From positions 38,982 through 102,981 of the forward strand of contig JAQGMF010000016.1 of NCBI GenBank assembly GCA_028292505.1: a stretch of DNA of 64,000 nt, read 5' to 3'. Of the stretch, positions 1 to 12,127 are shown one piece after another; the stretch's first letter is position 1, and the number at the start of each line of letters is the position of its first letter. The notes under the pieces were generated by a model, which was given only the letters and a program-made list of their open reading frames with translations, was not told the origin of the DNA and did not search any database. This stretch comes from Rhodocyclales bacterium (lineage in GTDB: Bacteria; Pseudomonadota; Gammaproteobacteria; Burkholderiales; Rhodocyclaceae). The position numbers and the translations under genes were made by a program.

Positions 1-1161
1 GCTCCCGTTGTCCGCTTCATTCAGAAAATGTTGATCGACGCCATCAACGAAGGGGCTTCGGATATCCATTTCGAACCCTACGAAAAGTTTTATCGCATTC
101 GCTATCGCACGGATGGTGTGCTGCGCGAAATGGTCCAGCCACCTTTGGCATTGCGCGAGAAAATCGCGGCGCGTATCAAGGTCATTTCGCGCCTGGACAT
201 CGCCGAAAAACGCGTGCCCCAGGATGGCCGCATGAAGCTGGTGTTGTCGAAAACCAAGTCCATCGACTTCCGCGTTTCCACACTGCCGACGATGCATGGC
301 GAAAAAATCGTCATGCGTATTTTGGATGCAAGTTCCGCCATGCTGGGCGTCGATGTGCTCGGTTACGAGCCGGAACAAAAAGCCGCGCTTCTGGAAGCCG
401 TCGGCCGCCCTTATGGCATGGTATTGGTCACCGGTCCGACAGGTAGCGGCAAGACGGTATCGCTCTATACCTGTCTAAACATACTGAACAAAGCGGGCAT
501 CAATATTTCGACAGCTGAAGATCCTTGCGAAATCAACTTGCCAGGCATCAATCAGGTGACAATGAATGACCGCGCTGGGTTGACCTTCCCGGTGGCCCTC
601 AAATCCTTCTTGCGCCAGGATCCGGATGTCATCATGGTCGGCGAAATCCGCGATCTCGAAACGGCGGAAATCTCCATCAAGGCCGCGCAGACCGGTCACC
701 TGGTCTTATCCACGCTGCATACAAACGACGCGCCAACCACGCTGGAGCGTCTCAAGAACATGGGCGTGGCGCCCTTCAATATTGCTTCCAGCGTCATCAT
801 GATCACAGCTCAGCGCCTGGCGCGTCGGCTATGCACTTGCAAAAAACCGATCGACATTCCTGTTGAAGTGCTGATGCAGGCGGGCTTCTCCGAAGCCGAT
901 CTGGACGGCAGCTGGCAGGCCTTCGGCCCGAACGGTTGCGACCGTTGCAAGGGCAGTGGCTACAAGGGGCGCGTCGGTATTTACCAGGTCTTGCCGATTA
1001 CCGAAGAAATCCAGCACATCATCATGACTGGCGGCAATTCCATGGACATCGCTGCACAAGCGCAAGTCGAAGGTATCAAGGATCTGCGCCAGTCCGGCCT
1101 GCTCAAGGTCAAACAAGGCATGACTTCCCTCGTGGAAGTTCTTGCCACCACTAACGAATAG
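1..1161 (+). CDS. pilB: Type IV pilus assembly ATPase PilB (5' end outside window)
   Basis: Cytoplasmic secretion-type ATPase that powers extension of the type IV pilus. The reading frame is open from base 1, so the N-terminal part is missing. The visible part has the Walker A motif GPTGSGKT (codons from 433), an Asp box, the Walker B stretch VIMVGEIRD, the His box [13 protein letters not shown] and a C-terminal tetracysteine zinc site (CTCKK ... CDRCKGSGY), the usual PilB/GspE order. pilC follows after 18 bases, suggesting an operon with pilC and pilD. The family and role are clear; the true start cannot be seen. Confidence 0.97.
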   Translation, partial: APVVRFIQKMLIDAINEGASDIHFEPYEKFYRIRYRTDGVLREMVQPPLALREKIAARIKVISRLDIAEKRVPQDGRMKLVLSKTKSIDFRVSTLPTMHGEKIVMRILDASSAMLGVDVLGYEPEQKAALLEAVGRPYGMVLVTGPTGSGKTVSLYTCLNILNKAGINISTAEDPCEINLPGINQVTMNDRAGLTFPVALKSFLRQDPDVIMVGEIRDLETAEISIKAAQTGHLVLSTLHTNDAPTTLERLKNMGVAPFNIASSVIMITAQRLARRLCTCKKPIDIPVEVLMQAGFSEADLDGSWQAFGPNGCDRCKGSGYKGRVGIYQVLPITEEIQHIIMTGGNSMDIAAQAQVEGIKDLRQSGLLKVKQGMTSLVEVLATTNE

Positions 1162-1179
1162 CACGCCACAGGACATCAT

Positions 1180-2412
1180 ATGGCCACTGCAGCCCGCCCC
1201 CGCCGCGCCACCATAGTACAGAAGGAAATCCTGTTCACCTGGGAAGGCAAAGACAAGTCCGGCAAGATCGTGCGCGGAGAAATGCGTGCAGCCACAGACA
1301 ATGTGGTGCAAGCCGCATTGCGTCGTCAGGGTATATCGGTCCTCAAGATCAAGAAGCGCTCTTTTGCGCGCGGATCCAAAGTGAAACAGCGGGATATCGC
1401 CATCTTCACGCGTCAGCTGGCGACGATGATGCGGGCGGGTGTGCCACTTTTGCAATCCTTCGATATTGCCATCAAAGGCTCAGGCAATCCCGCCATGGCT
1501 CGCTTGATGAATGAGATTCGCAATGACGTCGAAACTGGTACGAGTCTGTCGCAGGCATTGCGGAAGCGGCCTGCGTATTTCGATACGCTCTATGCCAATC
1601 TAGTACAGGCCGGTGAACAATCCGGCGCGCTGGAAAACTTGCTTGACCGTCTGGCGACGTACCAAGAAAAGATCATGGCAATCAAGAGCAAGATCAAGGC
1701 CGCAATGTTCTATCCTGCCGCCGTGGTCGTGGTCGCTGGTGCCGTAGTCACGGTCATGATGCTGTTTGTAATACCGCAGTTCAAGCAGGTTTTTACGAGC
1801 TTCGGAGCTGACCTGCCGGCCCCAACACTTTTTGTGATGGCGATTTCAGATTTTTTTGTCGCGCATGCTTTTATTGTGTTCGCTGCGCTTATTGGTACGG
1901 TAGTGGGGCTGATGTATGCCTACAAGCGCTCGCCCCAGATGCAGGCCACAATGGATCGACTTATTCTGCAAGTCCCGGTCATCGGCGACATTATTCGAAA
2001 AGCTACCATTGCGCGCTGGACGCGCACCTTGGCAACCATGTTCGCCGCGGGTGTTCCTCTCGTCGAAGCGCTGGACTCCGTAGCAGGTGCAGCGGGCAAT
2101 CGCGTTTACATGGCAGCGACGAGAAATATTCAGAACGAAGTCGCTACTGGCACCAGCCTGACGGTGGCAATGCAAGCGTCAGGCGTATTTCCCGCAATGG
2201 TCGTGCAAATGGTTTCGATCGGCGAAGAGTCGGGCCAGCTCGACAGCATGTGCGGCAAGGTCTCAGACTTCTTTGAAAGGGAAGTGGACGACATGGTGGC
2301 GGGCCTTTCGCAACTGCTTGAACCAATCATTATCGTGTTCTTGGGCACGATCATTGGCGGTTTGGTTGTTGCCATGTATCTGCCCATTTTCAAGCTTGGC
2401 GAGGTTGTCTAA
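1180..2412 (+). CDS. pilC: Type IV pilus inner-membrane platform protein PilC
   Basis: Polytopic inner-membrane protein (410 aa) that couples PilB to the growing pilus. It has two GspF/PilC domains with the typical stretches FTRQLATMMRAGVPLLQSF (first half) and RTLATMFAAGVPLVEAL (second half), and long hydrophobic segments near residues 180-205, 230-250 and 380-400. The ATG at 1180 follows a GGA-containing ribosome site. pilD starts 40 bases after the stop. Length and domain order match the family. Confidence 0.97.
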   Translation: MATAARPRRATIVQKEILFTWEGKDKSGKIVRGEMRAATDNVVQAALRRQGISVLKIKKRSFARGSKVKQRDIAIFTRQLATMMRAGVPLLQSFDIAIKGSGNPAMARLMNEIRNDVETGTSLSQALRKRPAYFDTLYANLVQAGEQSGALENLLDRLATYQEKIMAIKSKIKAAMFYPAAVVVVAGAVVTVMMLFVIPQFKQVFTSFGADLPAPTLFVMAISDFFVAHAFIVFAALIGTVVGLMYAYKRSPQMQATMDRLILQVPVIGDIIRKATIARWTRTLATMFAAGVPLVEALDSVAGAAGNRVYMAATRNIQNEVATGTSLTVAMQASGVFPAMVVQMVSIGEESGQLDSMCGKVSDFFEREVDDMVAGLSQLLEPIIIVFLGTIIGGLVVAMYLPIFKLGEVV

Positions 2413-2452
2413 TCTTGATTTCAACAATCCAAATGCAGGGCTCGAATCCCCG

Positions 2453-3370
2453 ATGATTGCGTATCTTCAGGACACCTTGCTCTTGGTTGTCACTTGCAGT
2501 TTGTTAGGTCTCGCAGTCGGTAGTTTCCTGAACGTCGTCATTTACCGGCTGCCTCGCATGTTGGAGCACGAGTGGCAACATGAGGCCATTGAGATGCTGG
2601 CGGAATATCTTCCGGCAACGCTTCAAGACGCCTTGAAGGATTGGCGCCTCGAACAGCAAAAGCTCCGTGGAAGCGACGCAGGTGCAATCAAACGCTACAA
2701 CCTCGCGACCCCACGTTCAAGTTGCCCGCACTGCGGTCACCTCATAACCGCAATCGAGAATATCCCAATCGTCAGCTACGCCGTTCTGCGCGGACGTTGC
2801 AGTCATTGCAAAGCGCCCATCAGCGTGCGCTATCCGCTGGTGGAGCTGATCACTGGCGTACTGTCCGCAAGCGTCGCCTGGCATTTCGGTTTTGGCTTTG
2901 CGTGTCTCGGGGCTCTGGTATTTGTCTGGTGCATGGTGGCGCTGTGCTTTATCGATCTCGACACCATGCTATTGCCCGACGACATCACGCTTCCCTTGCT
3001 GTGGCTTGGTTTGCTGCTCAACGTGGGGGACGTATTCACCAATTTGTCGAGCGCGGTAATCGGTGCAGTCGCGGGCTACCTCACGCTCTGGTCGGTTTAC
3101 TGGTTATTCAAATTGGTGACCGGCAAGGAAGGCATGGGCTATGGTGATTTCAAATTACTTGGCGCCATTGGCGCATGGCTGGGGTGGCAGGTACTGCCAG
3201 TTGTGATCCTGCTTTCGTCCTTAGTGGGGGCCATCGTCGGAATCTCACTGATGGTCTTCGCGAAGCATGGTCGCGAGACCCCCATTCCGTTTGGCCCGTA
3301 CCTGGCGGCCGCAGGCGTACTGGCCCTGTTCTTCGGCAAACAGCTCGCCGCTCTGATGGTGCCCATCTGA
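2453..3370 (+). CDS. pilD: Prepilin peptidase / N-methyltransferase PilD
   Basis: Inner-membrane aspartic protease that cleaves and N-methylates the prepilins, including those encoded at 14,209-21,334. The open frame extends back into pilC to 2273, but those residues look like out-of-frame pilC; the ATG at 2453 gives a protein of 305 aa that begins directly with the first membrane segment and the GSFLNVVIYRLP motif. Two CxxC pairs (CPHCGH, CSHCKA) form the zinc site. The catalytic aspartates lie in FIDLDTMLLPDD and GMGYGDFKLLG. No coaE follows, unlike in many relatives. Confidence 0.95.
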   Translation: MIAYLQDTLLLVVTCSLLGLAVGSFLNVVIYRLPRMLEHEWQHEAIEMLAEYLPATLQDALKDWRLEQQKLRGSDAGAIKRYNLATPRSSCPHCGHLITAIENIPIVSYAVLRGRCSHCKAPISVRYPLVELITGVLSASVAWHFGFGFACLGALVFVWCMVALCFIDLDTMLLPDDITLPLLWLGLLLNVGDVFTNLSSAVIGAVAGYLTLWSVYWLFKLVTGKEGMGYGDFKLLGAIGAWLGWQVLPVVILLSSLVGAIVGISLMVFAKHGRETPIPFGPYLAAAGVLALFFGKQLAALMVPI

Positions 3371-3490
3371 GCGCTTGAGATGGGCTAATCTGCCCCCAGT
3401 TATCGTATCGGCGTGCCGCTGCTTTCTCATGCTGCGATGCGTTAAACTCGACCCTATCTGATCGAACAATATTGCTGTAGGGAGCCTGAA

Positions 3491-3787
3491 ATGCCCATCT
3501 ATGAATATCGCTGTGGCGACTGCGGTCAGCGGAAAGACCATCTGCAGAAAATCAGTGAGGATCCCATTGAGACCTGTCCGGCATGTGGCGGTAAGTCTTA
3601 TGCAAAAGCGGTCACTGCCGCGGGTTTCCAGCTCAAGGGGAGCGGCTGGTACGCAACCGATTTCAAGAGCGGCGGCGCATCCAAAACACCAGAAGCCAGC
3701 GCCGAGAGCACGCCTAAAACCGACACGGCGACAAAGCCAGAGGGTTCGACAGGCAGCGCCTGCAGTCCTGGCTGTGCGTGTCACTGA
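3491..3787 (+). CDS. FmdB-family zinc ribbon protein
   Basis: 98-aa protein opening with MPIYEYRCGDCG and a second CPACGG pair, the FmdB/Zn-ribbon regulatory domain (residues 1-42), followed by a polar Ser/Thr/Lys-rich tail ending in CSPGCACH. The ATG has a clear AGGGAG ribosome site. It overlaps the DUF502 gene by 10 bases and lies upstream of aspS, an arrangement common in betaproteobacteria. The cellular role of this small family is not established; a regulatory or metal-binding function is only inferred. Confidence 0.9.
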   Translation: MPIYEYRCGDCGQRKDHLQKISEDPIETCPACGGKSYAKAVTAAGFQLKGSGWYATDFKSGGASKTPEASAESTPKTDTATKPEGSTGSACSPGCACH

Positions 3788-4395
3788 GTCGCTTGATGAA
3801 AAAATATTTGATTACCGGCCTTCTTGTCTGGGTACCTTTGGCCATCACGATCTGGGTGTTGCAACTGCTCGTCAATTCCCTCGACAAGAGCATGCTGCTA
3901 TTGCCCGAACATTGGCGTCCGCAGGAATGGCTGGGTTTCGAAATATGGGGCCTTGGTGCGGTGCTGACCATTCTCGCCGTGCTGCTCACCGGCGTCATCG
4001 CGTCGAACTTCTTCGGTCAGCGTCTGTTGAAGATGTCGGAAAACGTGTTGTCGCGCATTCCCGTCGTCAAGTCGATCTACATGAGCGTCAAACAGGTTTC
4101 GGATACCTTGCTCGGGCCGGGCGGTCAGGCTTTTCGTCATGCAGTACTGGTCCAGTATCCGCACGCGGGTTGCTGGACGATTGGCTTCCAGACCGGTCTG
4201 CCGGCCAGTGAAGTAGCGGCGCACTTGCCCGATGAGTGCATCAATGTGTATGTGCCCACCACACCGAACCCGACTTCGGGATTCTTCCTGATGTTCCCGA
4301 GAAAAGATGTCGTGGAACTGAAGATGTCGGTCGATGCCGCGCTCAAGCACATCATTTCAATGGGTGTCGTGCCTCCTGACGGTGGCGGCCATTGA
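3778..4395 (+). CDS. DUF502 family membrane protein
   Basis: 205-aa protein with two N-terminal membrane segments (about residues 8-35 and 55-85) and a soluble DUF502 domain including the stretch IPVVKSIYMSVKQVSDTL and a C-terminal PNPTSGFF motif. The frame opens with GTG at 3778 inside the FmdB gene; an ATG at 3796 directly before KKYLITGLLVWVP is an equally good start. It is translationally coupled to the upstream zinc ribbon gene and precedes aspS. The function is unknown. Confidence 0.88.
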   Translation: MSLSRLMKKYLITGLLVWVPLAITIWVLQLLVNSLDKSMLLLPEHWRPQEWLGFEIWGLGAVLTILAVLLTGVIASNFFGQRLLKMSENVLSRIPVVKSIYMSVKQVSDTLLGPGGQAFRHAVLVQYPHAGCWTIGFQTGLPASEVAAHLPDECINVYVPTTPNPTSGFFLMFPRKDVVELKMSVDAALKHIISMGVVPPDGGGH

Positions 4396-4478
4396 ACTTT
4401 GGCGAAAATCCGGCACACTACGCGGCCATGAAAATTTCCCTCTTCCTATTCATCCTTCCTTGCTGTGCTCGCAGCGAC

Positions 4479-4524
4479 CCCTTGCGAAATTGCAAGGGTT
4501 GAGCGCGTCATCGGCGCTCAGCCC
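4479..4524 (+). promoter_or_regulatory. Structured leader of aspS with two mutually exclusive hairpins
   Basis: In the 204-base gap before aspS, CCCTTGC (4479-4485) pairs perfectly with GCAAGGG (4492-4498) across a 6-base loop. The same GGG (4496-4498) begins an 11-base-pair stem (4496-4506 with 4514-4524, one T-G wobble, 7-base loop). Both hairpins cannot form at once. A short ORF (4428-4502, 24 codons, no clear ribosome site) ends inside the left arm of the second hairpin. The pairing is seen directly; a regulatory role is inferred. Confidence 0.45.
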
Positions 4525-4599
4525 TGCCGATCAGCCATAGACCTCGGAACAGCATGGCAACACCGCTGTCCAGCAAAAACAAATCATCCGGAGCTCTAA

Positions 4600-6393
<1,794 letters not shown>

Positions 6394-6408
6394 TGTTTTC
6401 TCGCAATG

Positions 6409-6446
6409 AAAAAGCCGGAATGATTCAGGTCATCCGGCTTTTTTAT
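6409..6446 (+). terminator. Rho-independent terminator after aspS
   Basis: AAAAAGCCGGA (6409-6419) pairs with TCCGGCTTTTT (6433-6443), with three further pairs in the loop, and ends in a T run. It lies 16 bases after the aspS stop. Confidence 0.92.
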
Positions 6447-6518
6447 TGCCGACGCTTTCATTGATTGCACACGAATTGCCGCTGCCGACATGCAAGCCAA
6501 TCTAATGCCAACATCATT

Positions 6519-8609
6519 GTGATTACGAAAACACTCAATCTCTCTGTCGCACCGCCGATCGCCGCGTCAAGGCCGAAGCGTCTCAACGCGCATGGCCATA
6601 CACGCATCGACCCCTATTTCTGGCTGCACCAGCAAGGCTCGAAAGCGCTCATCGATTACCTCGACGCCGAGAATGCTTACGCCGAAGCGACACTCGCACC
6701 CACCAAACCGCTGCAGGAACAGCTCTACGCCGAGATGCTGGACCGCATCGAGGAAGACGACCAGTCGGTCCCGGTCAAACTGGGGCCGTGGATGTATTAC
6801 AGCCGCATGGTCAGCGGCAAGGCGTATGCGATTCACGCGCGCAAGCGTATCGATGAAGCAGGCTGGGAACATTCACCTGAAGAATTGCTGTTCGACGAGA
6901 ACATCGCCGCTGCGGGCAAGCCCTTCTACGAGCTGGGCGATTTCGAAATCAGTCCGGACGGACGTTATCTGGCCTGGACCGAAGACACGCGCGGCAATCG
7001 GCAATACCGGTTGAGCATTCGTGACCTCGCCACGGGGAAAACCCGGCGCATGCATCGCGAACGCGTCACGAGCGTTGTCTGGGCAAATGACAACAGCACG
7101 CTCTTCTACACTGTCGAAGACGCCGTCACGCAGCGCTCATGCGAGATGTGGCGATATCGGCCAGACGAGGCGCAGGACAGCCTGCGCTACACCGAGCGCG
7201 ATGAACGCTTCTCGCTCTCGTTGATGCGCACACGCAGCAATGGCTTTCTCGTGCTCAGTTCGGGCAGCCACACCACCAACGAGCTACGTCTTCTGCCCGC
7301 CGATCAGCCGCTGGCGCGCTGGAAAATATTCGCGCGGCGCCGCGCCAACATCGAATACGAGGTTGATCACCATCCTGATCACCACGGCGATCGCCTGCTG
7401 GTGCGCGTCAATGACACGGGACCGAACTTCCGTCTGATCGAAACTTCCATTGACGATTGGCGACGCGAAGCCTGGCGAGAGCTGCTGCCGCATGATGACG
7501 ATGTCGTACTCGAAGGTGTCGATCTTTGGCGCGACTGGCAAGTGCTGTCATTGCGTGTGCGCGGGCAACAGGTCTTGCGTGTGACCACGCTCGCCTCGGG
7601 CGACACGCACGACATTGCCTTCGACGAGCCCGCTTGCTCGGTGGAAATCGAAGACCTGCCTGAATGGGAATCGCCCTTCCTGCGCTATGAGTTCGAGTCA
7701 CTGACCACGCCCGATTCGGTCTTCGATTACGAACCGCTCGCGCGTCGCGCAAGCCTCGTCAAGCAGACACGCGTACTCGGCGGCTTCGATGCAACGCACT
7801 ACATCAGCGAGCGCATCGAAGCGTTGGCATCCGATGGCACATGCATACCGGTGTCATTAGTGCGGCGGCGCGACACACCATTGAACGGACAGGCGCCACT
7901 ATGGCTCGAAGGCTACGGCGCCTATGGCATTGCTATCGACCCGTGGTTCTCCAGCACGCGCCTTTCGCTGCTCGATCGCGGCTGGATATTTGCCATCGCC
8001 CACGTGCGCGGTGGCGGCGAATTGGGGCAGTGCTGGCATGACGGTGGACGACTGCGGCACAAGCACAACAGCTTCAGCGACTACATCGCGTGCGCCGAGA
8101 TGCTGATCGCCAAAGGTTACACAGCGACGCAGCGCATCGTGGCACAGGGCGGCAGCGCGGGTGGCCTATTGATCGGCGCAGTGCTCAACCTGCGCCCCGA
8201 ATTGTTCGGCGCGGCGATCCTCGAAGTGCCTTTCGTCGATGTGGTCACGACCATGCTCGATGCCGGCCTGCCACTGACCATCGGCGAATATGAGGAATGG
8301 GGCAACCCGGCTCGGCGCGCCGACTACCATCGATTGCTGGCTTATTCACCGTACGACAATGTCATCAAGACAGCATATCCACCGATTCTTGTCGAAGCGG
8401 GACTGCATGACAGCCAGGTAATGGTGCGCGAGCCTGCCAAATATGTCGCCAAGCTGCGCACGCTCAAGACCGACCGCAACCCCCTGCTGCTGATCACCAG
8501 CATGGATGCCGGGCACGGCGGCGCCTCCGGCCGCTACGACAGCCTGCGCGAGCGTGCGCGTCAGCTCGCCTTTGCGCTTGTGATACTGGACAGCAGCGAC
8601 AAGCCATAA
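6519..8609 (+). CDS. ptrB: Oligopeptidase B (S9A serine peptidase)
   Basis: Prolyl-oligopeptidase-family enzyme that cleaves short peptides after Lys or Arg. The N-terminal beta-propeller (about 1-400) begins with the family signature DPYFWL, and the C-terminal alpha/beta hydrolase carries the nucleophile Ser in GGSAGG (about Ser546) and His in GHGGASGRYD (about His666). The frame is open from TTG 6465, but the GTG at 6519 starts closer to the conserved region and gives 696 aa, near the usual 690; TTG 6465 (714 aa) remains possible. It lies between the aspS terminator and the receiver-TPR gene, 117 bases ahead of the latter's ATG. Confidence 0.9.
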   Translation: MITKTLNLSVAPPIAASRPKRLNAHGHTRIDPYFWLHQQGSKALIDYLDAENAYAEATLAPTKPLQEQLYAEMLDRIEEDDQSVPVKLGPWMYYSRMVSGKAYAIHARKRIDEAGWEHSPEELLFDENIAAAGKPFYELGDFEISPDGRYLAWTEDTRGNRQYRLSIRDLATGKTRRMHRERVTSVVWANDNSTLFYTVEDAVTQRSCEMWRYRPDEAQDSLRYTERDERFSLSLMRTRSNGFLVLSSGSHTTNELRLLPADQPLARWKIFARRRANIEYEVDHHPDHHGDRLLVRVNDTGPNFRLIETSIDDWRREAWRELLPHDDDVVLEGVDLWRDWQVLSLRVRGQQVLRVTTLASGDTHDIAFDEPACSVEIEDLPEWESPFLRYEFESLTTPDSVFDYEPLARRASLVKQTRVLGGFDATHYISERIEALASDGTCIPVSLVRRRDTPLNGQAPLWLEGYGAYGIAIDPWFSSTRLSLLDRGWIFAIAHVRGGGELGQCWHDGGRLRHKHNSFSDYIACAEMLIAKGYTATQRIVAQGGSAGGLLIGAVLNLRPELFGAAILEVPFVDVVTTMLDAGLPLTIGEYEEWGNPARRADYHRLLAYSPYDNVIKTAYPPILVEAGLHDSQVMVREPAKYVAKLRTLKTDRNPLLLITSMDAGHGGASGRYDSLRERARQLAFALVILDSSDKP

Positions 8610-8726
8610 GGCTTGGCTCAGGGCATTGCGGCGCCCCTAAAGAAAACAGCCCCCGTTGCCGTTGCCTATGGTTGCAAGCTCTATTGCTCCACCGTCGCCT
8701 CCAACAGGACAGCCAACCGCTCAGCC

Positions 8727-10355
8727 ATGCCGCAAGAAATCAGCGATATCTCGGTGATGATCGTCGAATCGAACGCCGCCATGCGCACCCAATTGCGCAA
8801 TATGCTGACCATGTGCGGCATTTCGACGGTCAATCTGGCGGTGACGGCAGGCGTGGCCATCCGCAAGCTGCGCGAAATCAATTTCGACATCATCCTGTGC
8901 GAATACCACCTCGGCGAAGGTCAGGACGGTCAGCACTTGCTGGAAGACCTGCGTCATCACCACCTGATTCCGCTGTGGACGGTTTTCATCATGATCACCG
9001 GCGAAAGCTCCTACGAACGCGTCGTCAGCGCGGTGGAGTTGGCGCCGAACGACTACATTCTCAAACCCTTTTCGTCGGACAAGCTGCTCGATCGCCTCTC
9101 CAAAGCGCTCACCAAGCGCGATGCCTTCATGCCGACGTATAAGCTGGTCGAGGCCGGCAACTTGCTTGACGCCATCGATGCTTGCCGCAAAGGCGAGAAG
9201 GACCACACGGTTTTCCTCATCGACTTCCTGCGTCTTCGCGCGGAACTTCATCTCGCAGCGGGACAATCCACTGAGGCGCAAGAAATCTATTCGCAGGTAC
9301 TGGACACGAAAGCCGTGCCCTGGGCCAAGCTCGGCCTGGCGAAAACCCTGTTCATGCAAAAACGTTTTGACGAAGCTGAGCAGAGTTTCTCCGAGTTGAT
9401 CCAAGAAAATTCGCAGTACATGGACGCCTATGATTGGCTGGCACGCACCCGCGAGTCGCTGGGCCAACTCGAAGGCGCACAACAAACGCTACAGGATGCC
9501 GTCAAGGTTTCGCCGCACACGACGCGCCGCCTGCGCAAGCTCGGCGAAGTCTCGAACGAATTGGGCGATCACGAAACCGCCATCAAGACCATGTCGGAAG
9601 TGGTCCGCAAGGGCAAGTATTCGGATTTTCGCGACCCGGAAGATCACGTGCTGCTCGTCAAAGCTCAATTGCAGGCCGGCGACATGACTGCCGCCAACGC
9701 GACGCTGCGCGACATGGAGCGCAGCATGGACGGTCTGGCCAAGACACCGCTGTGCAAAGCCCTGTCAACGGCAATGGTGGCAACGCAAGCAGGCGACGCC
9801 GAGGGAGCAAGTGCCGCGCTCGACGACGCCATCAAGCACAACGACCCCCGACTCGGCGCAACGCTGGCGCTGAAGAAAGACCTGGCGCGTATCTGCATCG
9901 AAAACAAACGCGACGAAGAAGCGGCCGAAGTCATCATGGACGTCATGCGCCACGCAGCCGATGACGAGGCGGTCGAACGCATCAAGAATATGCTGGTGGA
10001 ATTAGGTCGGCCGGAACTCGGCGAGCAACTCGCCAACCGTGTCAAGGAAGAGGTCAAGGATCTCATGGCGCAGGGCGCGCAACTGGCCCAACGTGGCGAC
10101 TTCGATGGCTCCGTCAGGCAGATGATGCAAGCCGTCAACAAGATGCCGGGCAACAACAACGTACTTTTCAACGCCTCACTGGCACTTCTCAAACACATCG
10201 AAAACCTCGGCTGGAATCCGCGCTTCGCCTCGGACGCGCGCTCCTACATCGAACGCGTTCGCAAGCAGGACCCCGGCAACGAGCGTCTCAAAGCCATCAC
10301 CTCGTACTTCCACGCCTTGCTCAAGAAGCACGGCGTCAAAGCCAACGAGTTCTGA
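8727..10355 (+). CDS. Orphan receiver domain protein with TPR repeats
   Basis: 542-aa cytoplasmic protein: a CheY-like receiver (about residues 7-125) followed by tetratricopeptide repeats. The stretch IILCEYHLGEGQDG places Glu59 where the phosphoacceptor Asp normally sits, and the acidic pocket reads VES instead of a double Asp. The later Thr (MITGES) and Lys (ILKPF) are kept. No histidine kinase is adjacent. It therefore probably works without phosphorylation, as a protein-interaction scaffold. The frame is open from 8613, but the receiver fold starts just after ATG 8727. Partner and pathway are unknown. Confidence 0.85.
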   Translation: MPQEISDISVMIVESNAAMRTQLRNMLTMCGISTVNLAVTAGVAIRKLREINFDIILCEYHLGEGQDGQHLLEDLRHHHLIPLWTVFIMITGESSYERVVSAVELAPNDYILKPFSSDKLLDRLSKALTKRDAFMPTYKLVEAGNLLDAIDACRKGEKDHTVFLIDFLRLRAELHLAAGQSTEAQEIYSQVLDTKAVPWAKLGLAKTLFMQKRFDEAEQSFSELIQENSQYMDAYDWLARTRESLGQLEGAQQTLQDAVKVSPHTTRRLRKLGEVSNELGDHETAIKTMSEVVRKGKYSDFRDPEDHVLLVKAQLQAGDMTAANATLRDMERSMDGLAKTPLCKALSTAMVATQAGDAEGASAALDDAIKHNDPRLGATLALKKDLARICIENKRDEEAAEVIMDVMRHAADDEAVERIKNMLVELGRPELGEQLANRVKEEVKDLMAQGAQLAQRGDFDGSVRQMMQAVNKMPGNNNVLFNASLALLKHIENLGWNPRFASDARSYIERVRKQDPGNERLKAITSYFHALLKKHGVKANEF

Positions 10356-10534
10356 ATTCGGCGTGCTCCCGCCCCGCGCAAACGGGTAAAAATGCGCGAT
10401 AATTCACGGTCATCCGGCTGCCCCCGTGCAGCCCTCCATAGCCCAGCGCCGTGGAGCATCCCTTGTCTTGCACCGGGTTTGTCGTTGGCACAGGCCCGGC
10501 ATCTGAACAATTCGTCCTAAAGGAAACTCGCAAC

Positions 10535-11779
<1,245 letters not shown>

Positions 11780-11796
11780 GATCGCATCGCCACAAC

Positions 11797-11825
11797 AAAA
11801 AAGCCCGCAGTCAGCGGGCTTTTTT
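11797..11825. terminator. Bidirectional Rho-independent terminator between icd and the convergent small gene
   Basis: A 12-base-pair perfect stem, AAAAAAGCCCGC (11797-11808) with GCGGGCTTTTTT (11814-11825), around an AGTCA loop. T runs on both strands let it end icd from the left and the small minus-strand gene from the right. Confidence 0.95.
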
Positions 11826-11843
11826 GTTTGTGCACTCTCGCGA

Positions 11844-11996
11844 TCAGAGCGGCTTCTTTTGCTTGAAGTGGCACTCTGCCTGATAAACAGCACGCATCAC
11901 TGAACGTGGCATGCCCATGAACAGGCGCTTGGCAGCCTTGCTCAGACTGCGACGTTCGATCGAAGAGCGACGCTTGCGGTTGGTCGTAGTGGCCAT
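11844..11996 (-). CDS. Small basic protein of unknown function (50 aa)
   Basis: A 50-residue ORF with an excellent ribosome site (CAGGAG, about 9 bases before the ATG) and a terminator 19 bases beyond the stop. The protein begins MATTTNRKRRSSIERR and is strongly basic (about 14 Lys/Arg), followed by an amphipathic stretch LFMGMPRSVMRAVYQAE. No domain is recognised; nucleic-acid or ribosome association is suggested only by the charge. It lies downstream of aceB on the same strand, 131 bases away. Well-placed signals make it a likely real gene. Confidence 0.7.
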   Translation of the reverse strand: MATTTNRKRRSSIERRSLSKAAKRLFMGMPRSVMRAVYQAECHFKQKKPL

Positions 11997-12127
11997 GACA
12001 ATAATCTCCTGATAACTGGATAGAACCCAAATCTGGCCACGCCCTTACAACTGCGTGCGGCAACGGCGGCCAGCCGGTAAGCCCGCAAATGTAGCGTTTT
12101 CTGCTCCGAAAAGCAAAGGCGAGCGTC

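Noticed and set aside
2273..2452. N-terminal extension of pilD within pilC
   Set aside because: The extension is pilC read in another frame; ATG 2453 begins just before the first membrane segment of PilD.
4392..4421. sigma70 promoter for aspS at TTGAAC
   Set aside because: No -10 element of acceptable match lies 16-18 bases downstream.
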